A stretch of 55,650 nucleotides of DNA from Kiritimatiellia bacterium (lineage in GTDB: Bacteria > Verrucomicrobiota > Kiritimatiellia > CAIQIC01 > Lenti-01): assembly GCA_017527155.1 (NCBI GenBank), contig JAFXQI010000043.1:1-55650 (forward strand). Direction: 5' to 3'. A model generated the notes under the pieces. It did no database searches and was not told the origin of the DNA. It was given only the letters and a program-made list of their open reading frames with translations. Shown one piece after another: positions 44,158-52,491 of the stretch (position 1 is the stretch's first letter; every line of letters starts with the position of its first letter). The translations under genes and the position numbers were made by a program.

Positions 44158-45231
44158 ATGTCGGCCGTCATAGATGTTCTGCGCTTTCCCTTGATTTCCC
44201 TCGTTGTCCTCTATCATGCATTCAACTGTTCCGTTACCCTGCCGCCGGGGGCCTTTGATTGGCATCAGCCCGCGACCGACTTCGTGTATTGGAAATTGTT
44301 GCACGACTCCATTGCCTCGTCGGCCGTCCCCCTGTTTTTTGCCATGTCCGGATTTCTCTATTTCCGCCGGGATGGTTTTGGATGGGCCATGTGGCTCGAG
44401 AAAACAAAGTCACGCCTGTTGCGCTTGTGGATTCCATTGCTGGCATGGGCAGGGTTGTCCCTGCTGTTTTGGGGGGTGCTGTATGTTTCCGGCAGTCCGA
44501 ACGCCACGGCACAAGACCTCTTCGGATCCCGCCACGGATTTGGATGGTGGATGGATGCCTTTTTCGGCATTTGCTCTGTTCCCGGTCCCCATCTGTTCCA
44601 TGCCGGTTGGTTTGTCAGGGATCTGTTTTTTGCGGGCTTGTTCTCGCTTCTCTGGTATGCTTTGCTCAGGAATAAGCATCTGGTGTTCCCGGTCCTTTCC
44701 CTTTTGTATATCCTTTATTTGACGGTTTTCGCCCCTTTGCCCTTTCTTGGGCCGCGGGCGATGTTCTTTTTCTCCCTGGGAGCGGCCTATGCCATCCACC
44801 GGCGGGATTTCACCGCCGATGCCGAAAGGGTGGCCATTCCCTGTGCCATCTTGTGGGGCATTGGGGTCACCATCCAGTTGTTCAAGGAGCTCCCTTTTGT
44901 GGATACATTGACAACCACCTTGCTGATTCCCGTCCTGGTTGCCCTGGCCTCGTGGGGAATCCGGCGCGGGTGGTGGCGCCCCGTCCCTTGGTTGGCGGCA
45001 TCCTCTTTCTTCGTCTATTTCTGCCATGAATTCATGGGATTTCGCGTGGCGGTGGATGCCGTTCGCACCCGCTTGTTCATCCCGTACGGAGACTGGGCCT
45101 GCTTGGGGTTCATCTTGGTGAATTGGATTGCCGGAACCGGTCTGTCGCTGGCGGTCTTCCTGTTGTTGAGACGGTTCGTTCCCTATTCTCTTGTTGTTTT
45201 GGCTGGGATGTTTCCGTCCAAGCATCATTGA
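44158..45231 (+). CDS. Acyltransferase-3 family membrane protein
   Basis: 357-residue membrane protein of the acyltransferase-3 (OafA/YrhL-like) family, which O-acetylates or otherwise acylates surface sugars. About ten helices are visible. The first carries VIDVLRFPLISLVVLYHAFN with the family's R and H, followed by PLFFAMSGFLYFRRDGFGWA and a WFVRDLFFAGLFSLLW block. A late CHEFMGFRV is also typical. The domain begins at the ATG at 44158; starts at 44035/44041 in the same frame would add about 40 polar residues. The gene is visibly lower in GC than the rest of the window (near 50-55%), which suggests transfer. Confidence 0.8.
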   Translation: MSAVIDVLRFPLISLVVLYHAFNCSVTLPPGAFDWHQPATDFVYWKLLHDSIASSAVPLFFAMSGFLYFRRDGFGWAMWLEKTKSRLLRLWIPLLAWAGLSLLFWGVLYVSGSPNATAQDLFGSRHGFGWWMDAFFGICSVPGPHLFHAGWFVRDLFFAGLFSLLWYALLRNKHLVFPVLSLLYILYLTVFAPLPFLGPRAMFFFSLGAAYAIHRRDFTADAERVAIPCAILWGIGVTIQLFKELPFVDTLTTTLLIPVLVALASWGIRRGWWRPVPWLAASSFFVYFCHEFMGFRVAVDAVRTRLFIPYGDWACLGFILVNWIAGTGLSLAVFLLLRRFVPYSLVVLAGMFPSKHH

Positions 45232-45357
45232 GAGGCAAGCTCATGTGTGGGTGCCGGTGGTGGATGAAGGAGAAATGTACAGGCAAACGCTCAAGACGTG
45301 ATTCGGTGTTTTGGTGGAAATCATGCCCGCAGTGCCCGCCACGTCCCGCGCCTTACG

Positions 45358-46734
45358 CTACCACCCATACTTCTCAACTGCCTTGAAAATCCCCCCCCAT
45401 GAAAGGGTATTCGCCACCTTTGCAGCATTCCTCCGGCACATCGTTGCGAATTCTCCCGGTTCCACCTCCATCTTTTCCAGCAAACCCCGCAACAAATCCT
45501 CCCCATGCTCCGACTGGATGATGCTCTTCCCGTCACACCAGTCCGCGAAGCCTCGCAATCCCACGGCAGTGCCGATGACCACCTTTCCCGCGGCAATCGC
45601 CTCGGGCACTTTCAAACTTGAGCCGCTCCCCGACCGCAACGGCATGATGGCAAGATCGCTCAAGGCATACAGTGCCCGCTTTTCTTCCTCCGTCACCCAG
45701 CCGGGGAACACCATATTGTCCGCTGGAGGAATCCCCCCAGCCCGCAAATACCGGTCCAGGCGCAGGCCCAGGATCACGAACGTGACATCGGTATGCCGCG
45801 GCGCCCATTTCCGGGTAATTTCCGTTACCGCTTCATCGTTGGGAATCGTGTTCGCTCCTGCAAACAGGACGACATGCCGCCGATAGCCAAGTTTCTTCCG
45901 GCATTCCATAGCCTTGGATGGCGGCACGACTTGCAACGTGTCCTCCGCATAAATGCCGTTTGGGAGAATCTTCCACCCGTCCCCGGACAGTCCGGGGTGG
46001 TGCTTCAGAGTGGCTTGTTTGTCTCCTTCCGTGCAAAAAGTGACCTGCTCCGCCCGTTCCAGAATCTCCCGTTCCGCTTGTCGCAAGGCCTGAAAATCCG
46101 CGCCCAGAGAGGAGTACTTGTCCACGATTGCATCGGGTGGCCAGTACAAGACTCTTCTCCACTCGCAAGGCCTCGGGGTCATCGCCGAATGCATCCACGG
46201 GTTTTCGAATATCCATCCGCGGGCGTTCCGAGCCAACTCTGAAAAAAAAGCCGTTCCCTCTTCCGAACCCTTCCAGATGAAGTGCCCGTTCTCCAGCGCG
46301 GCGAGATGGTAATCTGTCCACCCCATGGAAGTCGGCACCCGGAGAATGGACACCCCGCCGCCCAACTCCCGGAACATGGCCGGGGCATCATCCCCCGGCG
46401 ACAACCACCCCACCAGCAAAACCGGCCGTTTCTTGGCGATTTCCCGTCCCAACCCGTACATCCGCTTCCCGCATCCACCGTCCAACCGCCAGAAATCCCA
46501 CGCCGACACGTACACCCACCCGTCCCGGCCGGCCTCCAGGGCCTTTGCCAACGCTTTCTCCCCGCTGAAAACGCCGTTGTCATCGCATCCCGTCAATAGC
46601 CGCTTCATGCGCATCCGAAAGCCCGCCCGCTTATTCCTCAGCCATTCCGCCCAAACACCGCCCCTTTCCACTCGCATCCGCGAGTCGAAGAGGAGCTCGA
46701 ACCCACAGTGGTCAAAATAGAAACGGTTGCTCAT
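45358..46734 (-). CDS. GT-B glycosyltransferase (group 1/GT4-like)
   Basis: 458-residue cytoplasmic glycosyltransferase with two Rossmann-type halves. The N-terminal half has YVSAWDFWRLDGGCGKRMYG and VLLVGWLSPGDDAPAMF. The C-terminal half has the donor-binding series HVVLFAGANTIPNDEAV, VTEEEKRALYALSDLAIMPL and GSGSSLKVPEAIAAGKVVIG, close to Glycos_transf_1 proteins that use nucleotide sugars. The start is the ATG at 46734; a TTG 15 bp earlier has no better site. It is the last gene of the exporter operon, 30 bp after fkbM. GC is somewhat low, as in its neighbour. Confidence 0.82.
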   Translation of the reverse strand: MSNRFYFDHCGFELLFDSRMRVERGGVWAEWLRNKRAGFRMRMKRLLTGCDDNGVFSGEKALAKALEAGRDGWVYVSAWDFWRLDGGCGKRMYGLGREIAKKRPVLLVGWLSPGDDAPAMFRELGGGVSILRVPTSMGWTDYHLAALENGHFIWKGSEEGTAFFSELARNARGWIFENPWMHSAMTPRPCEWRRVLYWPPDAIVDKYSSLGADFQALRQAEREILERAEQVTFCTEGDKQATLKHHPGLSGDGWKILPNGIYAEDTLQVVPPSKAMECRKKLGYRRHVVLFAGANTIPNDEAVTEITRKWAPRHTDVTFVILGLRLDRYLRAGGIPPADNMVFPGWVTEEEKRALYALSDLAIMPLRSGSGSSLKVPEAIAAGKVVIGTAVGLRGFADWCDGKSIIQSEHGEDLLRGLLEKMEVEPGEFATMCRRNAAKVANTLSWGGIFKAVEKYGW

Positions 46735-46764
46735 GAGTTCGCAATGCAATCTGGTATCCCCGTT

Positions 46765-47763
46765 TCAATCCGCGCTCCGGTCCAGATTTCCCCCCCTTGC
46801 CAACACCATGTCGCCGAAATGGCGGGGCTTTCCGCCCAACAGCGTTGGACGCCACACGCAGGCAAATCCATTCCGGCGGCACCACGATTCGATTTCTTGC
46901 GCCGTGTGCCCTGCGATTTCGTGGTACTCCATGAGCACCAAATCAATTCGCTTGGACATTCCGCTCGCCTCCCAGTCCTTGAGAATCGCGTATTCGCCGC
47001 CCTCGCAATCCATCTTGACCACGCATGGCCATCCGGAATGGGCATCGAGAACAGGAACCATCGCCGACGACGCCCGTCGGACGGACACTTCCTCCGTCCG
47101 CCCCTCGCCCACGAAGTCCCCGAATTGCCCGCTGCAGGCCGCGTCGTTCACGTCCAGCGTCCACCGTTCGATTCCTGCGTGGTCCGACAGCGCCGCGCAC
47201 TCGAACCGGACCCGGCCTGCGAACTGCGGATTCGCCGCTAGATTCGCCGCCGCCCGCGCATGGGTCGGTCCAAACGCCTCGAATCCGAAAATGCGGGCCG
47301 TGGGATGCAACGTGGCGAACCCCAGCGAAACGAATCCCACGTTCGTCCCGATGTCAAACACCAGCGTCTCCTGTCCGAAATCGCCCCACCGGTACGCCCG
47401 TGCCACGACCAATTCCCAGAAAATGAACAGCGTGTCCGGCTCCAGGATGAAATGCGTTCCCCGCCAATGCCCCCACAGCCGCCCCCCCGAAAATTCGAAA
47501 GCCGCCCCGTTGTCCGCGAGCTCGCACATCATCATGTAATTCCGGTTCCGCCCCAACACCCACGCCGCGGTTTCTCCGGGCAACTCGAGCCCCAGCTTTC
47601 CCAGCCTCATTCCGCCCCCCTCCAAGGCTCGGAACGGGCTCACGTCATCGAACCATCCCCCCAACCGCTCCGCCCATTCGGCGCTGCCGATGATGGCGGC
47701 ATCCTTCCGCAAACGCCGTGTCCGCTGCAACAACTGGAATCGTTTTGAAAGCCAGCGTTTCAT
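46765..47763 (-). CDS. FkbM family methyltransferase
   Basis: 332-residue SAM-dependent methyltransferase, probably acting on a sugar hydroxyl of the exported polymer. The SAM site is TLVFDIGTNVGFVSLGFATL, followed by RIFGFEAFGPTHARAAANLA. The family block VVKMDCEGGEYAIL and the C-terminal LVLMEYHEIAGH are present. The basic N-terminus (MKRWLSKRFQLLQRTRRLRK) may hold it at the membrane. The ATG overlaps the wzt stop by ATGA. The longer frame to 48036 is a wzt shadow. Confidence 0.88.
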   Translation of the reverse strand: MKRWLSKRFQLLQRTRRLRKDAAIIGSAEWAERLGGWFDDVSPFRALEGGGMRLGKLGLELPGETAAWVLGRNRNYMMMCELADNGAAFEFSGGRLWGHWRGTHFILEPDTLFIFWELVVARAYRWGDFGQETLVFDIGTNVGFVSLGFATLHPTARIFGFEAFGPTHARAAANLAANPQFAGRVRFECAALSDHAGIERWTLDVNDAACSGQFGDFVGEGRTEEVSVRRASSAMVPVLDAHSGWPCVVKMDCEGGEYAILKDWEASGMSKRIDLVLMEYHEIAGHTAQEIESWCRRNGFACVWRPTLLGGKPRHFGDMVLARGGNLDRSAD

Positions 47764-49028
47764 CCCGGCAACCCTCCTCTCATGGCCATCCATTCGGCTT
47801 TGGGCCTCATTTGCCCGTCCGAACGCACCAAGACGGCCGGCGTTTTCGGCCCCGGCAGGACATGGACCTGGCATTCCCCGGACAAGTTGTCGTAATAATG
47901 GCTCCCGTTGCTCGACCGCACGGCCAAATCCAGCGTGTACCATGACGGTTGCAATTCCAGTTCGGGAACGCTCATTCGCCACGTGCTCGTTCCCTTGGGC
48001 ACCGACAGCGTCCGACCGACCGTTTCGCAGTCCCACGACAGCAAACGCCCGCCACCCAGCGCGGACACGCCCACCCCAAAGGCCACGTCGTCGAGTGCCA
48101 CGTCGCTTCTGAGTGTGAAATCAAGGACGAACGGATCCCCGTGCAGGACTTCCCGCCCCTCGTTGAGAACCACTTCCGTCAGTCGGCAGGTAATCCCCAT
48201 GTTCTTCCGGCGGGGTCGGTCCGACACATCCAAATGTTGCGAATTCTCTATTTGGGCCCCTTGCAGATACCGCTGGATGACCGCATTCTTCTCCCCCTCC
48301 ATCACCACATGCCCGTGTTCCAGCAAAACCGCCCTGTGGGTCAAGCCGCGCACCGCACCCATGTTGTGGCTGACGAAGAGGACGGTACGGCCTTCCTTGG
48401 CGACGGCTCCCATCTTGCCGAGGCATTTTTTCTGGAAGGCGGCGTCGCCGACCGCGAGGACTTCGTCGACCACGAGGATTTCGGGGTCGAGGTGGGCGGC
48501 AACGGCGAAGGCGAGGCGGACGTACATGCCGGAGGAGTAGCGCTTGACGGGGGTGTCGATGAATTTCTCGATTTCGGAAAACGCCACGATTTCGTCGAAT
48601 TTCTTCCGCACTTCCGCCTTGGTCATGCCAAGGATGGCGCCGTTCAAGAAGATGTTCTCGCGTCCGGTCAGCTCCGGATGGAACCCGGTCCCGACCTCCA
48701 GCAGGCTCGCCACCCTCCCGCGGACCTTGATCTGCCCGCTGGTCGGCGCCGTCACGCGCGAGAGGATCTTCAGCAGCGTGCTCTTCCCCGCCCCGTTCGC
48801 CCCGATGATGCCCCACACGCTCCCCTGCTCCACGTCGAAACTCACGTCCCGCAGCGCCCACAACGTATCCCCCTCGATGGCCTCCTTGCTGCCGATGATC
48901 CGGTTCGGATCCTCCTTGCCGCGGACCCTCGCCCACCAGCTCTGCAGGTCTTCGCGGAGGGTTCCGTGGCCGATGACCCCGAGCCGGTACGCCTTGGATA
49001 CGTTCTGGATGGAAATGGCGGTCGTCAT
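47760..49028 (-). CDS. wzt: Polysaccharide ABC exporter ATP-binding subunit (Wzt/TagH-like)
   Basis: 422-residue ATPase that drives export of an O-antigen-like polysaccharide through the Wzm channel. It has Walker A GANGAGKST (residues 76-84), the signature KRYSSGMYVRLAF, Walker B PEILVVDEVLAVGD and the switch FVSHN. The first 60 residues include the Wzt/TagH-type insertion (HGTLREDLQSWW). From about residue 255 a C-terminal beta-sandwich like the Wzt carbohydrate-binding domain follows (GREVLHGDPFVLDFTLRSD). Its ATG overlaps the stop of a Fic gene by ATGA, while its partner permease lies upstream of that Fic gene. Confidence 0.92.
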   Translation of the reverse strand: MTTAISIQNVSKAYRLGVIGHGTLREDLQSWWARVRGKEDPNRIIGSKEAIEGDTLWALRDVSFDVEQGSVWGIIGANGAGKSTLLKILSRVTAPTSGQIKVRGRVASLLEVGTGFHPELTGRENIFLNGAILGMTKAEVRKKFDEIVAFSEIEKFIDTPVKRYSSGMYVRLAFAVAAHLDPEILVVDEVLAVGDAAFQKKCLGKMGAVAKEGRTVLFVSHNMGAVRGLTHRAVLLEHGHVVMEGEKNAVIQRYLQGAQIENSQHLDVSDRPRRKNMGITCRLTEVVLNEGREVLHGDPFVLDFTLRSDVALDDVAFGVGVSALGGGRLLSWDCETVGRTLSVPKGTSTWRMSVPELELQPSWYTLDLAVRSSNGSHYYDNLSGECQVHVLPGPKTPAVLVRSDGQMRPKAEWMAMRGGLPG

Positions 49029-50545
49029 GGGACATTCTCCAAGTCAGTCGGTGTGCGGGCGGCGAGGACGACGGCTTCCAGGCGGGACACTTCGCCATCG
49101 GACAGTTCCGGGAACAGGCCGCGTTTCCGGGCGGAGAGGCGGCCGCCGTTCTGGAGGACGAAGCGGATGAACTGGTCCGCCTTCTTGTCCGGCATGTCCA
49201 CGATTTGCCGCATGGCGCCGCGCATCCGGTCGTAGGCATCCAGCCAATCCAACTCCGCTTTCCACTCGGTCCGGATGGTTTCGGCGACGACCTCCCGGAA
49301 ATACCCGACGACGGGGGTGTAGTCGATGGCCCGGTAAAAATCGCGGGTGTCGGAAAGGACCGACAGTTCGCCATTGTCGTCCATGGAACAGTCCACCAGC
49401 CCCATCACCCGCGAGGAAAACGATTCCAATGCCTTGTCGTAGGCAAGGCGGTTTTTGAGCATGACGGCGGAAACGGGGAAAATCAGTCCCCGCGGAACGA
49501 ATCCCCTGCGTGCCAGGATGGCATGCAACAGATACCGGTGGACCCGTCCGTTCCCGTCGTCGAACGGGTGGAGAAACACGAAAGCGAACCCCATGGCGGC
49601 GGCCATCGCCACGCTGTCCTCCTCGCCGGAACCCAGCCAGCGGTCAAGGCAATCCAGCCACCCCTGCATCAATTCCCCGATGGCGTCAGGCCGCGGGGCG
49701 ACGAAATGGACTTTTTCGTTTCCCGGGGCGATGGTTTCGCCCACATAGACCTGGTCCGTCCGCCAATCCCGCTGGGCGTAACGGGAATCGACCACGCTGT
49801 TCTGGACCCCCAGCAAGGTGTTTTTGTCCAGGGGCGATCCGTCCATCCGCCGCAGGAGGTCCACGAACGCCTCCGTCCGCCTCCGGTCGGGAGTTTCGTT
49901 TTCCAGCGAGAAGGAGCTCTTGGTTTCCTTGACGTACAAGTAGCGGACGGCCCGGTACACCAAGTCGGCTGGATAGTTTGCCAGCAGCTTCTCCGCGGCC
50001 GCCTTCAATTCCCCGCACGATTTTTTCCCCGAGTCGGCCGTCTTGCGGATGTAGGGGGAAAAGACCTGGTTCCCGATCAAATTGTTGACGACATGGTGCC
50101 GCCGTGATGGTTCACCGTCTTTCGGGGGCAAGGCGTATTGCAATTTGCCGTCCACCAAGGGAACATATCCGCCCCCCCTGCCGTCCGGGATGGCCAGCAT
50201 CCGCCCCGTCAGGAATTCATACAGGAACCAGGCCCGTTTTTGCACCGTGCCCAAAGGATGGGCGGCGACGAATGCGGTCATTTCGGATGTGTCCACCACG
50301 CGGAAGAACGCGCGAAGGACTTCCAGATTCACGCCCTCGCGCTTCAGGGCGAAGGTCAACTGCCCCTGCCACGTGTCCTCCAGACGGTAGCGCCGGACGG
50401 GATAATGCGTGGTTTCCACGATTCCTTCCCGGACGACCCGTTTGACGGACTGCTCCGTTGCGTAGGATTGGCAAAGCAACCCGCACACGTTCAATGAATA
50501 ACGACGGACCAGCCACAAATAACCCAACTCGTGCAAACCGTTCAT
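49025..50545 (-). CDS. fic: Fic family protein (class II AMP-transferase) inside the exporter operon
   Basis: 506-residue Fic protein, which is expected to transfer AMP (or another nucleotide part) from a nucleotide to target-protein hydroxyls. The core motif HPFDDGNGRVHRYL (from H326) fits HxFx(D/E)GNGRxxR fully. A class II inhibitory motif (S/T)xxxE(G/N) is seen upstream as SFSLEN (S211-N216), so the enzyme can hold itself off. The N-terminal part (TWQGQLTFALKREGVNLEVL, AWFLYEFLTGR) matches a Fic subgroup with an N-terminal extension. The stop overlaps the wzt start. Its own ATG overlaps the stop of a 32-codon ORF. Confidence 0.9.
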   Translation of the reverse strand: MNGLHELGYLWLVRRYSLNVCGLLCQSYATEQSVKRVVREGIVETTHYPVRRYRLEDTWQGQLTFALKREGVNLEVLRAFFRVVDTSEMTAFVAAHPLGTVQKRAWFLYEFLTGRMLAIPDGRGGGYVPLVDGKLQYALPPKDGEPSRRHHVVNNLIGNQVFSPYIRKTADSGKKSCGELKAAAEKLLANYPADLVYRAVRYLYVKETKSSFSLENETPDRRRTEAFVDLLRRMDGSPLDKNTLLGVQNSVVDSRYAQRDWRTDQVYVGETIAPGNEKVHFVAPRPDAIGELMQGWLDCLDRWLGSGEEDSVAMAAAMGFAFVFLHPFDDGNGRVHRYLLHAILARRGFVPRGLIFPVSAVMLKNRLAYDKALESFSSRVMGLVDCSMDDNGELSVLSDTRDFYRAIDYTPVVGYFREVVAETIRTEWKAELDWLDAYDRMRGAMRQIVDMPDKKADQFIRFVLQNGGRLSARKRGLFPELSDGEVSRLEAVVLAARTPTDLENVP

Positions 50546-50640
50546 TCCACGGCCCCGAGTTGCATTTCCGTCAAACGATTTGCAAAAACGTTCAAAATCG
50601 GGGACCAGCCCGCAATTCCGTTAAAACGCCTGGACATCAT
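50542..50640 (-). CDS. 32-residue ORF between wzm and fic
   Basis: The ATG at 50640 (a second one follows) lies 2 nt after the wzm stop. The frame (MMSRRFNGIAGWSPILNVFA...) ends in an ATGA overlap with fic. The position implies coupled translation wzm-ORF-fic-wzt. It has a hydrophobic centre and no known domain. It could be a Fic partner, a relic of a longer N-terminus lost by a frameshift, or chance. Confidence 0.4.
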   Translation of the reverse strand: MMSRRFNGIAGWSPILNVFANRLTEMQLGAVE

Positions 50641-50642
50641 GC

Positions 50643-51506
50643 CTACACCGTGTCCATGAAAGTCCGTTCCACGCGGTTGAAGACCGCCAGGCCGATCAGC
50701 AGCAGCACCAGGGTGAAGCCGGCCGAATAGCCCAGGGCGGCCCAGGAGAAGGAGCCGGTGGAGAAGAAGCCGTGGCGGAAGGTTTCCACGACCGCGCTGG
50801 CGGGGTTGGCGAGGACGATCCAGCGGTACTTCGCGGGGGCGCAGGAGAGGGGGTAGATGACCGGGGTGGCGTACATCCAGAGCTGGACGCCGAAGCCGAC
50901 GAGGACCTGGAGGTCGCGGTATTTCGTGGTCATCGAGGAAATCAGGATGCCGAAGCCCAGTCCGAGGCCGGCCATGATGGCCAGCAGGATGGGGAGGAGG
51001 GCCAGGGTCCAGTTGGGGTGCATGGGGGCGCCCTTCGCCCAGAAGACGGCGTAGAAGCACAGGAAGAAGGCGAACTGGATGGCGAAGGCGATCAGCTGCG
51101 AGACCACCGTCGAGACCGGCACCGCCATGCGGGGGAAGTACACCTTGCCGAAGATGCCGGCGTTGGCGATGAACGTCCCGGAGGTGCGCGTGAGGCAGTT
51201 GGCGAAGTAGGTCCAGATGGTCGTCCCGGCCATGTAGAAGATGAACCCCGGCACCCCGTCGGTCGGCAGCCCCGCGATGTTCCCGAAAACCACGGTGAAC
51301 ATGATGGTCGTGAGCAGCGGCTGGATGACGTGCCACAGCGGCCCGAGGATGGTCTGCTTGTACACCGCCACGAAGTCCCGCCGCACGAACAGCGCCACCA
51401 GGTCCCGGTACCTCCACAAGTCGCGCAGATGGAGGTCGAACCACCCTTTCGGCGGCCCGATCACCATGTCCCACGATTCGGGGGTGCTTGGGTTTTGCTG
51501 TTGCAT
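50643..51506 (-). CDS. wzm: Polysaccharide ABC exporter permease (Wzm/TagG-like)
   Basis: 287-residue ABC-2 permease with six helices. The amphipathic N-terminus (GWFDLHLRDLWRYRDLVALF, RRDFVAVYKQTILGPLWHVI) is the family mark. It is followed by GFIFYMAGTTIWTYFANCL, the loop KVYFPRMAVPVSTVVSQL, MTTKYRDLQVLVGFGVQLW and YPLSCAPAKYRWIVLANP. It exports lipid-linked polysaccharide with Wzt. It is the first gene of a six-gene unit: wzm, 32-codon ORF, fic, wzt, fkbM, glycosyltransferase. Confidence 0.93.
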   Translation of the reverse strand: MQQQNPSTPESWDMVIGPPKGWFDLHLRDLWRYRDLVALFVRRDFVAVYKQTILGPLWHVIQPLLTTIMFTVVFGNIAGLPTDGVPGFIFYMAGTTIWTYFANCLTRTSGTFIANAGIFGKVYFPRMAVPVSTVVSQLIAFAIQFAFFLCFYAVFWAKGAPMHPNWTLALLPILLAIMAGLGLGFGILISSMTTKYRDLQVLVGFGVQLWMYATPVIYPLSCAPAKYRWIVLANPASAVVETFRHGFFSTGSFSWAALGYSAGFTLVLLLIGLAVFNRVERTFMDTV

Positions 51507-51515
51507 ATACCGTTT

Positions 51516-51544
51516 ATCCTAGCGGTTTGTCCCCGTTTCCGCAA
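51516..51544 (-). promoter_or_regulatory. Promoter of the wzm-fic-wzt operon, probably leaderless
   Basis: On the minus strand TTGCGG (51539-51544), 17 bp, TAGGAT (51516-51521), then 9 nt to the wzm ATG. The hexamers are the same as those before the MBOAT operon. Confidence 0.6.
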
Positions 51545-51647
51545 CCCCGGAATCGTGATGGCCGGACCGGTCGGGCCAGGTTCTCCACCCGCTCGGTCTC
51601 GACTGGTGGTCCGTCTCCGGGGGCCGGTAGAAGGCCGAGCGGAGGAG

Positions 51648-51683
51648 GAAAAACGAAAACCGACCGTCCTTTCGGGCGGTCGG
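51648..51683 (-). terminator. Intrinsic terminator of the pseudopilin gene
   Basis: A 10-bp stem with one G-T pair (51660-51669 with 51674-51683, CCGACCGTCC type) and loop TTTC. It is followed on the minus strand by TTTTCGTTTTT. It lies about 30 bp after the pilin stop and upstream of the wzm promoter, so it insulates the two units. Confidence 0.75.
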
Positions 51684-51712
51684 CGATGGGGAATCCGCTT
51701 GGGGGGGAATGC

Positions 51713-52360
51713 TTACGGTTCGGCAATGTCGATTTCGGCGTCGTCCTGCTTGCCGGCGGGATTCAGGTTGTTGTACTTGAGCTGCTTGGCGCCCTTGAGG
51801 GAGAAGGCGGCGCCGCCCTTGAGGACCGCGACCATGCCCTTCTTCTGGAAGGGAGCCTGGTTGCCGCTCAGTTCGATGTTTCCGTCGGTATCGCTGTTGA
51901 GCGTGCTGGCGGAGATGTCGGCGTTGCGGGTGAACAGGAAGGGGAAACCTTCGGCGCATTCGTCCAGACCGAGGACGAGCTTCCAGGCATTGCCGTCGGC
52001 CTTGAACTTGCTCTCGTCGGTGGTCTTGTAGGAGTTGAGGCCCTTGGCGGAGAAGAAATCGAAGGACACGCTCATGACTTCGTTCGTGACGAGGTACTTG
52101 AAGTAATCGGTGGAGGTGGAGAACTTGAAATCGCCGTCCTTGGCGGGCCAGGAGGCGCTGCCGCCGAACACGACGTCTTCCATCTGGCCGGCGAACGCGG
52201 ATTTGTAGATGTTGGAACCGTTGGAAACCGTCTGGACCATGGCCGCGCTGTCGAGGGCACTGTTGACGGCGGGGACCAGAATGGCCGCGAGCATGGCGAT
52301 GATCGCGATGACGACGAGCAGCTCGATCAGGGTAAAACCACTACGTTTCCGATTTCTCAT
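51713..52360 (-). CDS. Type II secretion/type IV pilus-like pseudopilin
   Basis: 215-residue prepilin. After a short basic leader (MRNRKRSG) comes the methylation/cleavage motif GFTLIELLVVIAIIAMLAAI, to be cut between G8 and F9 by a prepilin peptidase. The long hydrophobic helix follows, then a soluble beta-rich head with little similarity to known pilins (FSTSTDYFKYLVTNEV, DTDGNIELSGNQAPFQ). No disulfide pair is seen; only one Cys (GLDECAEG). Strong promoter, AGGAG ribosome-binding site 7 nt before the ATG, and terminator mark it as a well expressed single gene. No secretion genes are nearby. Confidence 0.88.
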   Translation of the reverse strand: MRNRKRSGFTLIELLVVIAIIAMLAAILVPAVNSALDSAAMVQTVSNGSNIYKSAFAGQMEDVVFGGSASWPAKDGDFKFSTSTDYFKYLVTNEVMSVSFDFFSAKGLNSYKTTDESKFKADGNAWKLVLGLDECAEGFPFLFTRNADISASTLNSDTDGNIELSGNQAPFQKKGMVAVLKGGAAFSLKGAKQLKYNNLNPAGKQDDAEIDIAEP

Positions 52361-52393
52361 TTCTCTCTCCTGTTGGTTTATGAGGTTGGTGGT

Positions 52394-52421
52394 ACCCTAC
52401 CAAACCCCGGCCGGATGTCAA
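52394..52421 (-). promoter_or_regulatory. Promoter of the pseudopilin gene
   Basis: On the minus strand TTGACA (52416-52421, a perfect -35 box), 16 bp, TAGGGT (52394-52399). The leader of about 27 nt contains AGGAGAG. Confidence 0.6.
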
Positions 52422-52491
52422 TATGCCGATTCGGTTTTTCGGCGGGCCGGGCGGACGGGGAGGAAGGGACGCGCGGAGGCCGGGGACGGCC

